Positions 52,466 to 61,786 are shown, counted from the first letter of the stretch. The stretch is DNA of 64,000 nucleotides from Sphingobium indicum B90A (GCF_000264945.2 NZ_CP013072.1:1-64000); one strand, 5' to 3'. Numbers and translations are program-made. The notes: a model not told the origin generated them from the letters alone.

Positions 52466-53222
52466 GGCTCTCCTCCAGCCCCTTGCCCACCACGTCGGCA
52501 AAGCCCCAGTCGGTGATGTCGACCAGATAGTCGCGCGGCGAAAGCAGCCGGCCCCGGCACACGCGCAGATTGGGGACGGGCAGTTCGGCGCGGGTCTGCA
52601 ACCGGCCCAGCAATTCCTCGAACAGCCAGAGCGGAATGCAATGCCGCTCGGTCGGATAGATGAAGCGGAAATTCAGCAGGTGGATGAGCAGCACTTCCCA
52701 ATGCAGTTCCATCGCGTCCAGCAGCCGTTGCCAGTCGATGCGCTCATGCTGCCGCAGGATGATGTGCGCGACGTCCGCGCCGTCATAGCGGTATCGATCC
52801 TGGATGAAGACCTTGGACAGGATGAATTCGGTCGGCGGGGTGATCCGCACCGTCGTGCCATAGACTTCCGCATGGGATATGTCGCGGAACCATTCCTCGG
52901 TCACGGGCAGGCTGGCCGAGGAGATGTTGTATATGACGTCGAAGAAATTGCCGTCGCGCCAGACCTTGCCGATCCAGCGTTCGTCCTCGAATTCGACCCG
53001 ATGTCCCAGCGCCTTGAAATAGGCCAGGATGCGGGGCGCATCGCCCGGCTTGCAGAAGACGTCCAGATCCTTGGTCGGCCGCGTTATGCCGGTATGGCAT
53101 CCCAGCGCATAGGTGCCCGACAGCATGAAGGGGATGCCGGACTGGACCAGATGCGCAAGGCTTTCGGCATAGAATTCCGCCGCGTCCGGTGGAGGATCGA
53201 AGGTGGCGGGTTCGCGGTTCAT
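52449..53222 (-). CDS. Nucleotidyltransferase-superfamily protein (AbiEii-like fold)
   Basis: Encodes 257 residues. FMLSGTYALGCHTGITRPTKDLDVFCKPGD (about 32-61) is the GS/GT-x-A...DxD nucleotidyltransferase motif with catalytic Asp residues in KDLDVF. FFDVIYNIS supplies the third acidic residue and TEFILSKVFIQDRYRYDGADVAHIIL a conserved helical region. It resembles the minimal nucleotidyltransferase/AbiEii group. It overlaps a metallophosphoesterase gene by 17 bp. The ATG at 53222 is chosen over a TTG six codons upstream. Substrate unknown. Confidence 0.75.
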   Translation of the reverse strand: MNREPATFDPPPDAAEFYAESLAHLVQSGIPFMLSGTYALGCHTGITRPTKDLDVFCKPGDAPRILAYFKALGHRVEFEDERWIGKVWRDGNFFDVIYNISSASLPVTEEWFRDISHAEVYGTTVRITPPTEFILSKVFIQDRYRYDGADVAHIILRQHERIDWQRLLDAMELHWEVLLIHLLNFRFIYPTERHCIPLWLFEELLGRLQTRAELPVPNLRVCRGRLLSPRDYLVDITDWGFADVVGKGLEESHDRNQ

Positions 53223-53276
53223 CCCCAGGGGAACGGACAAGCCGGCGCTTCCGTTCCCCCTTCCGTTTCCGCGGGC

Positions 53277-54776
53277 TTATTTCATCGTCGGGATGACGAA
53301 GCTCTGGTCGATCACCGCGCCGCCGTCGGGCCAGCGCTGCGTGATCTTCTTGGTGCGGGTGTAGAAGCGCACGCCGTCCATGCCATATTGGTCGAGATCG
53401 CCGAAGCCCGACCGCTTCCAGCCGCCGAAGCTGTGATAGGCGACCGGCACCGGGATCGGCACGTTGATGCCGACCATGCCGACCTCGACATCGGCGGCGA
53501 ACTTGCGGGCATAATCGCCGTTGCGGGTGAAGATGGCGACGCCGTTGCCATATTGATGCTTCGAGGGATAGCTCAGCGCCTCCTCGAAGCTCTGGGCGCG
53601 CAGGATCTGGAGCACGGGGCCGAAAATCTCGTCCTGATAGCTTTTCATTTCCGGCGTCACCCGGTCGATCAGCGTCGGGGCGAGGTAGAAGCCCTCCTCA
53701 TAGCCCTGGAGCGAGAAGCCGCGACCGTCGACCACGATTTCCGCGCCTTCGTCGGCGGCCATCTGGATATAGCTTTCCACCCGCGCCTTGTGGACGCCGG
53801 TGACCAGCGGACCATATTGCGCGTCCGGATCGGTCGGGATGCCGGGGCGCAGCGTCTCGATGGCGTCCAGCAGCTTGGCGCGGAAGGCGTCGGCGGTCGC
53901 TTCGCCCACCGGCACGACGACCGGCAGCGCCATGCAGCGTTCGCCCGCAGAGCCATAGGCCGCGCCGACGATGTCGGCCACCGCCTGGTCCATGTCGGCG
54001 TCGGGCAGGATGATGCCGTGATTCTTCGCGCCGCCCATCGCCTGGACGCGCTTGCCGTTCTGGGCGCCGCGGGCATAGACGTAATTGGCGATGTCGGACG
54101 ATCCGACGAAGCTGACCGCCTTGATGGCCGGATGGTCGAGGATGGCGTCGACCATTTCCTTGTCGCCGTGGACGACGTTCAGGATGCCCGCCGGAATGCC
54201 CGCCTGGATCGCCAGTTCAGCCAGGCGCACCGGGACGGAGGGATCGCGTTCCGAGGGTTTCAGGATGAAGGCGTTGCCGCAGGCGATGGCCATGGCGCTC
54301 ATCCAGAGGGGGATCATCGCGGGGAAGTTGAAGGGGGTGATGCCCGCAGCGATGCCCAGCGGCTGGCGCATCGAATAGACGTCGATGCCGGGGCCTGCGC
54401 CCTGGGTATATTCGCCCTTCAGCAGATGGGGGATGCCGCAGGCGAATTCGACGACTTCCAGGCCGCGCTGGATGTCGCCCTTCGCGTCGGCCAGCACCTT
54501 GCCATGTTCGGAGGAGAGCAGCAGGGCCAGTTCGTCCATATTCTGTTCGATCAGTTCCTTGAAGCGGAACATGACGCGGGCGCGGCGCTGGGGGTTGGTC
54601 GCGGCCCATTCGGGCTGGGCGGAAAGGGCGGAGTCGACCGCCTTCTGAAGATGGGCGGCGGTGGCGAGTTCCACCTGGGCCTGGACCGCGCCGGTGGCGG
54701 GGTTGAGGATGTCGGACAGGCGGGCGCCGGGTTGGGGGGCGGATTGTCCATGAATGAAATGGTGAACTGAACGCAT
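53277..54776 (-). CDS. mmsA: Methylmalonate-semialdehyde dehydrogenase (CoA-acylating)
   Basis: Encodes 499 residues of the aldehyde dehydrogenase superfamily. The catalytic Cys281 lies in YGSAGERCMALPV, with the NAD-binding GITPFNFPAMIPLWM (145-159), VSFVGSSDIANYVY and the EIFGPVLQILRA end region. The GERCMA context and the absence of a catalytic Glu in the usual place fit the CoA-dependent MmsA type, acting in valine and inositol breakdown to give propionyl-CoA or acetyl-CoA. GGAGAGGAA precedes the ATG. It is divergent from a LysR regulator, its probable controller. Confidence 0.93.
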   Translation of the reverse strand: MRSVHHFIHGQSAPQPGARLSDILNPATGAVQAQVELATAAHLQKAVDSALSAQPEWAATNPQRRARVMFRFKELIEQNMDELALLLSSEHGKVLADAKGDIQRGLEVVEFACGIPHLLKGEYTQGAGPGIDVYSMRQPLGIAAGITPFNFPAMIPLWMSAMAIACGNAFILKPSERDPSVPVRLAELAIQAGIPAGILNVVHGDKEMVDAILDHPAIKAVSFVGSSDIANYVYARGAQNGKRVQAMGGAKNHGIILPDADMDQAVADIVGAAYGSAGERCMALPVVVPVGEATADAFRAKLLDAIETLRPGIPTDPDAQYGPLVTGVHKARVESYIQMAADEGAEIVVDGRGFSLQGYEEGFYLAPTLIDRVTPEMKSYQDEIFGPVLQILRAQSFEEALSYPSKHQYGNGVAIFTRNGDYARKFAADVEVGMVGINVPIPVPVAYHSFGGWKRSGFGDLDQYGMDGVRFYTRTKKITQRWPDGGAVIDQSFVIPTMK

Positions 54777-54876
54777 TTTTCCGGTTCCTCTCCTGCCGGT
54801 GGGATGGGGTGGATATAGACGGGCCGGCTTTGCAGATATACATGTATGTCGACACATTGGTTGTGCGGATTTGCCT
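54777..54876. promoter_or_regulatory. mmsA-LysR divergent promoter with an ATACATGTAT palindrome
   Basis: The 100-bp region between the two divergent start codons contains the perfect 10-bp palindrome ATACATGTAT (54838-54847) within a longer AT-rich dyad. This is a natural place for the LysR-type protein to bind and control both genes. Confidence 0.5.
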
Positions 54877-55761
54877 ATGCTGAACTCGGACGAACTGCGG
54901 CTGTTCCTGGCGGTGATGCGGGAGGGCAATATGCTGGCCGCGGCCCGGCGCGTTGGGGTGGATCATAGCACGGTCGCCCGCCGCCTGACCAATATGGAGG
55001 CGACATTGGGCGCGCGGCTGTTCGACCGCAGCCCGCGCGGGGTGACGCCGACGCCCGCCGCCTTCGCTCTGGTGTCCCATGCCGAGCGGATCGAGAGCGA
55101 ATTGCTGGCCGCGCTGAGCAGCGTCGCCGGGCGCGACCGGGAGGTGGAGGGGACGGTGCGGCTCGCCACGCCGGAAGCCTTCGCCAGCCATCTGATCGCG
55201 CCCCGGGTGGCGGCGTTGCGGGAGCGGCATCCGCGCCTGACGCTGGAACTGGCGTCCGAAAGCAAGGCGGCCAGCCTGTCGCGGCGGGAGGCGGAGATCG
55301 CCGTGATGCTGAAACCGCCGCCCAAGGGGCGGTTCGTGACCCGCAAGCTGGCCGATTATCGGCTGGGCCTCTATGCGTCCAAGGCCTATCTGGAGCGGGA
55401 GGGGCGGCCCTCCCTGCGCGCCGACCTCAGCCGTCATGTCTTCGTTTCCTATATCGAGGAACTGGCCGGGTTCGCCGAGATGATCGCGCTGGACCAGTTG
55501 CTGCCCGGCGCGGCCATCGTCTTTCGCGCCAGTTCCAGCGCGGCGCAGCATGCGGCGGTGGCGGCGGGGATGGGGCTGGGCGTGCTGCATGTCTTCGCGG
55601 CGGCGGAGGATGAGCGGCTGGTGCAGATCTTCCCGGAGTCGATGGAAGTGTGGCGCAGCTATTGGCTGGTCATGCATGCGGATTTGCAGAGATTGCCGCG
55701 TGTGCGGGCGGCGGCGGATTTTCTGGATGAGGTGATGCGGGGGGTTCGGGAGCGGTTGTAG
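54877..55761 (+). CDS. LysR-family transcriptional regulator
   Basis: Encodes 294 residues. N-terminal winged HTH: LNSDELRLFLAVMREGNMLAAARRVGVDHSTVARRLTNMEATLGARLFDRSPRG (about 2-55). The effector domain follows (EGTVRLATPEAFASHLIAPRVAALRERHPRLTLEL..). The ATG at 54877 is the family-typical start. Divergent from mmsA, it is probably the regulator of valine or inositol breakdown. A hairpin AGCGCCC-TTT-GGGCGCT (55781-55797) follows as a likely terminator. Confidence 0.9.
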   Translation: MLNSDELRLFLAVMREGNMLAAARRVGVDHSTVARRLTNMEATLGARLFDRSPRGVTPTPAAFALVSHAERIESELLAALSSVAGRDREVEGTVRLATPEAFASHLIAPRVAALRERHPRLTLELASESKAASLSRREAEIAVMLKPPPKGRFVTRKLADYRLGLYASKAYLEREGRPSLRADLSRHVFVSYIEELAGFAEMIALDQLLPGAAIVFRASSSAAQHAAVAAGMGLGVLHVFAAAEDERLVQIFPESMEVWRSYWLVMHADLQRLPRVRAAADFLDEVMRGVRERL

Positions 55762-55780
55762 GTTGACGGGAGGGGGCTTT

Positions 55781-55797
55781 AGCGCCCTTTGGGCGCT
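55781..55797. terminator. Hairpin after the LysR gene
   Basis: AGCGCCC-TTT-GGGCGCT forms a perfect 7-bp stem 19 bp after the LysR stop and abuts a REP-like repeat. Confidence 0.5.
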
Positions 55798-55853
55798 CCC
55801 CTCCACCACCGCCTTTGGCGGCGGTCCCCCTCCCCATCTTTGATGGGGAGGAT
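55798..55853. repeat. REP-like repeat, copy A
   Basis: Begins CCCCTCCACCACCGCC and contains two hairpins, CCGCC-TTT-GGCGG and CCTCCCCATC-TTT-GATGGGGAGG. A near-identical copy in the same orientation lies 758 bp downstream, and together they flank the methyltransferase gene. Confidence 0.75.
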
Positions 55854-55902
55854 TGGGTTGCAGGAACCGGGCTTTGGTTCTGTGGGTTTGCCTTGCAGGA
55901 CA

Positions 55903-56502
55903 ATGGTGGAGAGGGAAGCAATCGTGGCGACATTGGTCGAAGACAGGACGGCGCTCGCCTTTCGGGAGTTTTTCCGGAATCCGCTGGCGGTCGGGTCCGC
56001 CTTTCCGGCGTCGCATTTTCTGGTCGACGCCATGCTGGGGCCGGTCGACTGGAGCCGGATGGAGCGGGTGATCGAATATGGGCCGGGCACCGGCATCTTC
56101 ACCCGCGCCCTGCTGGACCGGCTGCCGGGGCATGCGCGGTTGCTGGCCATCGACACCAGCCAGGCCTTTATCGGTCATCTGCGCGGGGAGATGCGGGACA
56201 GGCGGCTGGTCGCGGTGACGGGGTCCGCCGACGGCGTGCTGGAGATCATGGCGGCGCAGGGGTGGTACAGGGCGGATTGCATCCTGTCCGGACTGCCCTT
56301 TTCGACGCTGGCGCCGGAGCGGGCGGAGCGGCTGATGGAGGCGAGCGCCTGCGCGTTGCGGCCGGAGGGGAAGTTCCTGGCCTATCAGATGCGCAGGGCG
56401 GTGAGGCCGTTGCTGGAGCGGCGTTTCGAAGAGGTCAGGGCGGGGTTCGAGTGGCGGAACTTGCCGCCTTGTCATCTTTATTGGGCTTCGGGGCCTGGGT
56501 GA
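55903..56502 (+). CDS. SAM-dependent methyltransferase, phospholipid N-methyltransferase-like
   Basis: Encodes 199 residues. SAM-binding motif I is VIEYGPGTGIFTRALLDRLP (about 46-65), and motif IV-like ILSGLPFSTL (about 120-129) resembles the PmtA/rRNA dimethylase arrangement. The N-terminal ALAFREFFRNPLAVGSAFPAS is typical of the PmtA-type group that methylates phosphatidylethanolamine. The ATG at 55903 has GCAGGAC upstream; longer frames cross a REP-like repeat. Two REP copies flank the gene. Confidence 0.78.
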   Translation: MVEREAIVATLVEDRTALAFREFFRNPLAVGSAFPASHFLVDAMLGPVDWSRMERVIEYGPGTGIFTRALLDRLPGHARLLAIDTSQAFIGHLRGEMRDRRLVAVTGSADGVLEIMAAQGWYRADCILSGLPFSTLAPERAERLMEASACALRPEGKFLAYQMRRAVRPLLERRFEEVRAGFEWRNLPPCHLYWASGPG

Positions 56503-56555
56503 TTGGGGGCATTCCTCCCCATCGGGAGATGGGAAGGGGCGAAACCTGCGCAATT

Positions 56556-56611
56556 CCCCTCCACCACCGCCTTCGGCGGCGGTCCCCCTCCCCATCTGCG
56601 ATGGGGAGGAA
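56556..56611. repeat. REP-like repeat, copy B
   Basis: Begins CCCCTCCACCACCGCC and carries CCGCC-TTC-GGCGG and CCTCCCCATC-TGC-GATGGGGAGG, matching copy A except in loop bases. It ends 3 bp before the cysQ stop and probably serves as a convergent terminator. A partial third hairpin lies at about 56512-56537. Confidence 0.75.
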
Positions 56612-56613
56612 TT

Positions 56614-57372
56614 TCAGGTTAGGTCCGCTATCAGGTGCAGCACTTTGTCGGCGTGGTCTTTGCGGCAGATGAGCAGGTCGGGGAGGTAGACGTCGCGCTG
56701 GTTGTAGATCAGCGGGGCGCCGTCGATGCGGGAGCAGTGGAGGCCGTGGGCCTGGGCCACGGCGACCGGGGCCAGGCTGTCCCATTCATATTGGCCGCCG
56801 CTGTGCAGGTAGATGTCGGCCTGGCCCAATATCACCGCCATCGCCTTGGCCCCCGCCGATCCCATCGGCATCAGTTCGGCGTCGAGGCGTTCGGCCACCG
56901 CGACCGCCTCCTTGGCGGGGCGGGTGCGGGATATGACCATGCGCAGCTTTTCCGGCGCGGGCGGGACGGGGACCGGGCGGTCCGAGCGCAGCAAGGTGCC
57001 TCCATTCAGGCCGGGCAGCGCGACCGCGCCCGCCGCCGGGACGCCGTCTATGGCGAGGCCGACATGCACGGCCCAGTCGGCCCGCGCCTCGCCATATTCG
57101 CGGGTGCCGTCGACCGGGTCGACGATCCAGACCCGGCCTTTGGTCAGGCGCGCCTCATCGTCCTTCTCCTCCTCCGACAGCAGGCCGTCTTCGGGCCGCG
57201 TTTCCCGCAGGGCGCGGCAGAGGAACTGGTTGGCGGTCTGGTCGCCCGCCTTGCCCAGCGCGGCGGGGCCGAACAGGCCGCTTTCCCGCACATTGACCAA
57301 TATGCGTCCGGCCACCTCGGCCAGATGCGCGGCCAGTTCGGCGTCGGTCATGGTTTTGGCCGGTCCGCTCAT
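56614..57372 (-). CDS. cysQ: 3'(2'),5'-bisphosphate nucleotidase CysQ
   Basis: Encodes 252 residues of the inositol monophosphatase superfamily, hydrolysing PAP (3'-phosphoadenosine 5'-phosphate) to AMP. Metal-binding motifs: LLSEEEKDD (acidic site 1), [12 protein letters not shown] (DPxDGT) and [16 protein letters not shown] (WDxxA). It overlaps cysNC by 4 bp, the expected order of cysD-cysNC-cysQ in alphaproteobacteria, where it removes the by-product of PAPS use. Confidence 0.93.
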   Translation of the reverse strand: MSGPAKTMTDAELAAHLAEVAGRILVNVRESGLFGPAALGKAGDQTANQFLCRALRETRPEDGLLSEEEKDDEARLTKGRVWIVDPVDGTREYGEARADWAVHVGLAIDGVPAAGAVALPGLNGGTLLRSDRPVPVPPAPEKLRMVISRTRPAKEAVAVAERLDAELMPMGSAGAKAMAVILGQADIYLHSGGQYEWDSLAPVAVAQAHGLHCSRIDGAPLIYNQRDVYLPDLLICRKDHADKVLHLIADLT

Positions 57373-59291
57373 GGAATGATCCGGGCGACGATGGCCTCTG
57401 CCGCCTGTTCGGCGGTCATGGCGGTGGTGTCGATGCGGATTTCCGGGTCTTCGGGCGCTTCATAGGGGCTGTCGATGCCGGTGAAATTCTTGAGTTCGCC
57501 GGAACGCGCCTTCTTGTAGAGGCCCTTGACGTCGCGGGCCTCCGCATCGGCGAGGGGGGTGTCGATATGCACTTCGATGAACTCGCCGGGCTGCATCATC
57601 TGGCGCACCATCTCCCGCTCGGCGCGGAAGGGGGAGATGAAGGCGGTGATGACGATCAGGCCCGCGTCGGTCATCAGCTTCGCCACCTCGCCCACGCGGC
57701 GGATATTTTCCACCCGGTCGGCGTCGGTGAAGCCCAGATCCTTGTTGAGGCCGTGGCGCACATTGTCGCCGTCCAGCAGGAAAGTGTGGCGGTTCATCCG
57801 CGCCAGCTTCTTTTCCACCAGATTGGCGATGGTCGACTTGCCCGCGCCCGACAGCCCGGTGAACCACAGCACGGCGGGCTTCTGGTTCTTCAAGGCCGCG
57901 TGGAAGTCGCGGCTGACGTCGGTCGCCTGCCAATGGACATTCTGCGCCCGGCGCAGGCTGAAATGCAGCATGCCCGCCGCGACCGTGGCGTTGCTGATCT
58001 TGTCGATCAGGATGAAGCCGCCCAGCGCGCGGTTCTGCGCATAGGGTTCGAACACGATCTGGCGGTCGGTCGACAGGTTGGCGACGCCGATGGCGTTCAG
58101 TTCCAGCGTCTTCGCCGCCAGATGCTCCATCGTGTTGACGTTGACCTGATATTTGGGCTGCTGCACCGTGGCGGTGACGGTCTGCGTGCCGATCTTCAGC
58201 CAATAGGGGCGGCCGGGCAGCATGTCCTCATCCGCCATCCAGACGATGGTCGCCTCGAACTGGTCGGCGGACTGGGGCGGATTGTCCGACGCGGCGATCA
58301 CGTCGCCGCGCGAGCAGTCGACCTCGTCCGCGAAGCAGAGGGTGATCGACTGGCCCGCGACGGCCTGTTCCAGATCGCCGTCAAGCATGACTATGCGGCT
58401 GACCGTGCTGGTCTTGCCCGACGGCAGGACGCGGATCGGGTCGCCGACGCGGACCGTGCCGGTCGCGATCTGGCCGGAAAAGCCGCGAAAGTCGAGATTG
58501 GGGCGGTTGACCCACTGCACCGCCATGCGGAAGGGCTTTTCCCGGTCGGAGACCTGGTCGACCTCCACCGTCTCCAGATGCTCCATCAGCGCCGGCCCCT
58601 TGTACCAGGGGGTGTTGGCGCTGAGGCCGGTGATATTGTCGCCCCTGAACCCCGAAATCGGGATCGGGGTGAAGGCCTTTATGCCGATGCCGTTGGCGAA
58701 TTCGGCATAATCCTTGACGATGCCGTCATAGACCGCCTGGTCATAGTCGACCAGGTCCATCTTGTTCACCGCCAGCACGATGTTGCGGATGCCGATCAGG
58801 TGGGCGAGATAGCTGTGGCGGCGGGTCTGGGTCAGCACGCCCTTGCGCGCGTCGATCAGGATGACGGCAAGGTCGGCGGTCGACGCGCCCGTCACCATGT
58901 TGCGCGTATATTGTTCGTGGCCGGGCGTGTCGGCGACGATGAACTTGCGCTTTTCCGTCGCGAAGAAGCGATAGGCGACGTCGATGGTGATGCCCTGTTC
59001 GCGTTCCGCGGCGAGGCCGTCGACGAGGAGGGCAAAGTCGATTTCCTGACCCTGGGTGCCGACGCGCCTGCTGTCGGCTTCGAGGGCGGCAAGCTGATCC
59101 TCGAAGATCATCTTGCTGTCGTAGAGCAGGCGGCCGATCAGCGTCGACTTGCCGTCGTCCACCGACCCGCAGGTGATGAAGCGCAGCATCGTCTTGTGCT
59201 GGTGCACCTCCAGATAGCGGTCAATGTCCTCCGCGATCAGGGCGTCGGTCTTGTAGATGGGGTCGTCGGTCTTGGTGAGCGTATCGGTCAT
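57369..59291 (-). CDS. cysNC: Sulfate adenylyltransferase subunit 1 / adenylylsulfate kinase (CysNC)
   Basis: Encodes 640 residues. The N-terminal ~430 residues are the CysN GTPase ([44 protein letters not shown]), which drives APS synthesis with CysD. The C-terminal ~190 residues are the CysC kinase ([20 protein letters not shown] around 478-497; [37 protein letters not shown]), which phosphorylates APS to PAPS. It acts in the cytoplasm in assimilatory sulfate activation. It is separated from cysD by a REP-like hairpin and overlaps cysQ by 4 bp. Confidence 0.97.
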   Translation of the reverse strand: MTDTLTKTDDPIYKTDALIAEDIDRYLEVHQHKTMLRFITCGSVDDGKSTLIGRLLYDSKMIFEDQLAALEADSRRVGTQGQEIDFALLVDGLAAEREQGITIDVAYRFFATEKRKFIVADTPGHEQYTRNMVTGASTADLAVILIDARKGVLTQTRRHSYLAHLIGIRNIVLAVNKMDLVDYDQAVYDGIVKDYAEFANGIGIKAFTPIPISGFRGDNITGLSANTPWYKGPALMEHLETVEVDQVSDREKPFRMAVQWVNRPNLDFRGFSGQIATGTVRVGDPIRVLPSGKTSTVSRIVMLDGDLEQAVAGQSITLCFADEVDCSRGDVIAASDNPPQSADQFEATIVWMADEDMLPGRPYWLKIGTQTVTATVQQPKYQVNVNTMEHLAAKTLELNAIGVANLSTDRQIVFEPYAQNRALGGFILIDKISNATVAAGMLHFSLRRAQNVHWQATDVSRDFHAALKNQKPAVLWFTGLSGAGKSTIANLVEKKLARMNRHTFLLDGDNVRHGLNKDLGFTDADRVENIRRVGEVAKLMTDAGLIVITAFISPFRAEREMVRQMMQPGEFIEVHIDTPLADAEARDVKGLYKKARSGELKNFTGIDSPYEAPEDPEIRIDTTAMTAEQAAEAIVARIIP

Positions 59292-59301
59292 GTCGCTACC
59301 T

Positions 59302-59406
59302 CGTCATCCCAGCGAAGGCTGGGATCTCGTTGATCTGGGTCGAAGGGTTCGGTCTGCGAGAGGGTCTGCCATGGGGCCTGAGATCCCAGCCTTCGCTGGG
59401 ATGACG
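59302..59406. repeat. REP-like inverted repeat between cysD and cysNC
   Basis: A 27-bp arm at 59302-59328 (CGTCATCCCAGCGAAGGCTG...) pairs exactly with 59380-59406 around a ~50-bp loop. In the leftward mRNA it forms a long hairpin between cysD and cysNC. This is the CGTCATCCC-type family seen across sphingomonads, related in style to 3475-3566. Confidence 0.75.
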
Positions 59407-59424
59407 GCTGTGGGCGACGGCGCG

Positions 59425-60336
59425 TCAGAAATAGCCCTCCTGCTTCTTCTTCTCCATCCCCGCGCCGCCGGCATCCTTGTCGATGGCGCGGCCCTGGCGT
59501 TCCGACGTGGTGGTGAGCAGGGTTTCCTGGATGACCTCCGGCAGCGTCTTGGCCGCGCTTTCCACCGCGCCGGTCAGCGGGTAGCAGCCCAAGGTGCGGA
59601 AGCGGATGGAGCGCATCACCGGCTCCTCGCCCGGTTTCAGCGGGAAGCGTTCGTCGTCGACCATCAGCAGCATGCCGTCGCGCTCCACCGTCGGGCGTTC
59701 CTCCGCGAAATAGAGGGGGACGATGGGGACGTCGTTCAGGTGGATATATTGCCAGATGTCCAGTTCGGTCCAGTTGCTGATCGGGAAGACGCGGATGCTC
59801 TCCCCCTTGTTCTTGCGGGCATTGTAGAGGTTCCACAGTTCCGGGCGCTGGTTCTTGGGATCCCAGCCGTGGCTGGCGGTGCGGAAGGAGAAGATGCGCT
59901 CCTTCGCCCGGCTCTTTTCCTCGTCGCGGCGGGCGCCGCCGAAGGCCGCGTCGAAGCCGTAGAGGTTGAGCGCCTGCTTCAGCCCCTCCGTCTTCCACAT
60001 GTCGGTGTGCAGCGGGCCGTGGTCGAACGGGTTGATGCCGCGTTCCTGCGCTTCGGGATTCCGGTAGACCAGCAGTTCCATGCCCGACTCCCGCGCCATG
60101 CGGTCGCGCAGGTCGTACATCGCCCGGAATTTCCAGGTGGTGTCGACATGCAGCAGCGGGAAGGGCGGGGGCGAGGGGTAGAAGGCCTTGCGCGCCAGAT
60201 GCAGCATCACCGCCGAATCCTTGCCCACGCTGTAGAGCATGACGGGCTTTTCGGCCTCCGCCACGACTTCCCGCAGGATGTGGATGCTCTCCGCCTCCAG
60301 ACGTTCCAGATGGGTCAGCCTTTTCGAATCGATCAT
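59425..60336 (-). CDS. cysD: Sulfate adenylyltransferase subunit 2 (CysD)
   Basis: Encodes 303 residues of the PP-loop family. The PP-loop is in [20 protein letters not shown] (about 34-53). [35 protein letters not shown] and [16 protein letters not shown] are conserved CysD segments. It makes APS with CysN. It heads the leftward cysD-cysNC-cysQ cluster and is divergent from a LuxR-type gene, with a perfect palindrome in between. Confidence 0.96.
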   Translation of the reverse strand: MIDSKRLTHLERLEAESIHILREVVAEAEKPVMLYSVGKDSAVMLHLARKAFYPSPPPFPLLHVDTTWKFRAMYDLRDRMARESGMELLVYRNPEAQERGINPFDHGPLHTDMWKTEGLKQALNLYGFDAAFGGARRDEEKSRAKERIFSFRTASHGWDPKNQRPELWNLYNARKNKGESIRVFPISNWTELDIWQYIHLNDVPIVPLYFAEERPTVERDGMLLMVDDERFPLKPGEEPVMRSIRFRTLGCYPLTGAVESAAKTLPEVIQETLLTTTSERQGRAIDKDAGGAGMEKKKQEGYF

Positions 60337-60390
60337 CGTTCACCGCCTTGTTTCGTGGCGGCCTGATGGCAGAAGGCGGCGGGGGCTGGA

Positions 60391-60406
60391 CCTCCCATAT
60401 GGGAGG
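60391..60406. promoter_or_regulatory. Perfect 16-bp palindrome CCTCCCATATGGGAGG between cysD and a LuxR gene
   Basis: The palindrome lies in the 85-bp divergent gap, 15 bp before the LuxR-type start and 55 bp from cysD. Its right arm also supplies the GGGAGG ribosome binding sequence of the LuxR gene, so a protein bound here would block both. Confidence 0.6.
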
Positions 60407-60421
60407 ATATACATATTAGTC

Positions 60422-61510
60422 ATGCGACTGGACGACGGCGGATTATTGGCGGCTCTCCATGAGGGTATGTTCGAGCAACCCCTTTGGCACGGGTTCCTGG
60501 AAAAGCTGCGGGCGCGGACCGGGGCGGCCTATGCCGGGCTGGCGTTCCGGCCCATCGATGAGGAAAGGATCGTGGAACTGCATGCCGGGCCGGCGGGGCC
60601 GCTGCATCCGGACCGGCTGTTCAACGAGAAGCAGGGGCGAGATCCGCCGCCCTACCGGCGGATGCGGGAGGCGCGGGTCTATACGCTGGACGAGCTGATC
60701 GAGCCGAAGGATGCGGCGCTGCAATCCTATCGCCGGGAATGGCTGGACCCGTTGCGCATCACCGCCTTCCGGTCGGTGCGCGTCGCGGAGGCGAGCGGCA
60801 TGGACGCCTGGCTGAGTTGCGCGGGCGGGCGGGAGGTGGGACCGGCGGTCGGCGCGCTGCTGACCGCGCTGGTGCCGCATCTGCGCATCGCGCTGCGCAG
60901 CTTCGTCGCGTTCGAGCGGGAGAAATTCCGGTCGTCGGTGACTTCGGAGGCGTTCGGGCGGCTCAATTCGGGCTGGCTGACGCTGGATGCGCGGTGCCGC
61001 ATCGTCGACATGACGGCGCATCTGGAGCCGCTCTTCCAGCGGTCGAGCGTGTTGCGGCGGGGGCGGTACGACCGGCTGATGCCCGCTTCCCCGGCGGTGG
61101 ACCGGGAACTGACCGCGCTGGTCAAGCGCTTCGCCGAGGATGCGGAGGCGCGGCCCAAGGCGATCAACCTCAGCCGCGATCCGATGATCGACATGCTGGT
61201 GCGGCCGATCCAGGACCGATCCCCCTCGGTCCAGTCGCCGCCCGTCGCCATCGCCTATATCAGCGGCGACCGATGGTCGCAGGCGGACAGGTGCGGGCAG
61301 TTGGTCGACCTGTTCGGCCTGCTGCCCAGCGAGGCGCGGCTGGCATGGGCCATCGCGCAGGGCATGTCCATCGGGGAGGCGGCGGACGATCTGGGGCTGA
61401 CGGTGGAGACGGCGCGGAATTATTCGAAGAAGATCTACGCCAAGACCGGGGCGCGGGGGCAGGCGGAACTGGTGCGGAATATTCTGACGAGCGTGCTGGC
61501 TTTGGCTTGA
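60422..61510 (+). CDS. LuxR-family transcriptional regulator
   Basis: Encodes 362 residues. The N-terminal ~280 residues are a PAS/GAF-like sensory region (GMFEQPLWHGFLEKLRARTGAAYAGLAFRPID; FGRLNSGWLTLDARCRIVDMTAHLEPLF). The C-terminal ~65 residues are a LuxR HTH (LLPSEARLAWAIAQGMSIGEAADDLGLTVETARNYSKKIYAKTGARGQAELVRNIL). The ligand is unknown. It is divergent from cysD and probably binds the 16-bp palindrome between them. The upstream in-frame ATG is rejected because it lies inside cysD. Confidence 0.85.
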   Translation: MRLDDGGLLAALHEGMFEQPLWHGFLEKLRARTGAAYAGLAFRPIDEERIVELHAGPAGPLHPDRLFNEKQGRDPPPYRRMREARVYTLDELIEPKDAALQSYRREWLDPLRITAFRSVRVAEASGMDAWLSCAGGREVGPAVGALLTALVPHLRIALRSFVAFEREKFRSSVTSEAFGRLNSGWLTLDARCRIVDMTAHLEPLFQRSSVLRRGRYDRLMPASPAVDRELTALVKRFAEDAEARPKAINLSRDPMIDMLVRPIQDRSPSVQSPPVAIAYISGDRWSQADRCGQLVDLFGLLPSEARLAWAIAQGMSIGEAADDLGLTVETARNYSKKIYAKTGARGQAELVRNILTSVLALA

Positions 61511-61573
61511 TGAGGTTTGGCTATGGCCATGGAACGATATGTGCTCCTGCCTTCGCAGGAGCACGTAGGTTCT

Positions 61574-61786
61574 TTACCGGCAGGTTTCGCTGCGGATCTT
61601 CTTCCGGTCGCAGGGGATGAAATGGCAGGGGGCGTTCTTGTCGTCCGGGGCGGGCTTGCGTTGCCAGGGGGGCGTCCAGCCGGGAGGGACGGAGCCGCAA
61701 TACCAGGGGCTTTGGGCGGCGGCTGCCGGTGGCTGGACGGCGGTCAGCGGGATGATGGCGAGCAATGCCAGCGCGCTAGACCGCAT
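61574..61786 (-). CDS. Small secreted cysteine-containing protein
   Basis: Encodes 70 residues. A signal peptide (MRSSALALLAIIPLTAVQPPAAAAQ) is followed by a ~45-residue mature part with four cysteines (WYCGSVPPGWTPPWQ; KNAPCHFIPCDRKKIRSETC), which could form two disulfides or bind a metal. Its ATG overlaps the end of hemN by 11 bp, so it is probably translated with hemN. I do not recognise a function. Confidence 0.6.
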   Translation of the reverse strand: MRSSALALLAIIPLTAVQPPAAAAQSPWYCGSVPPGWTPPWQRKPAPDDKNAPCHFIPCDRKKIRSETCR

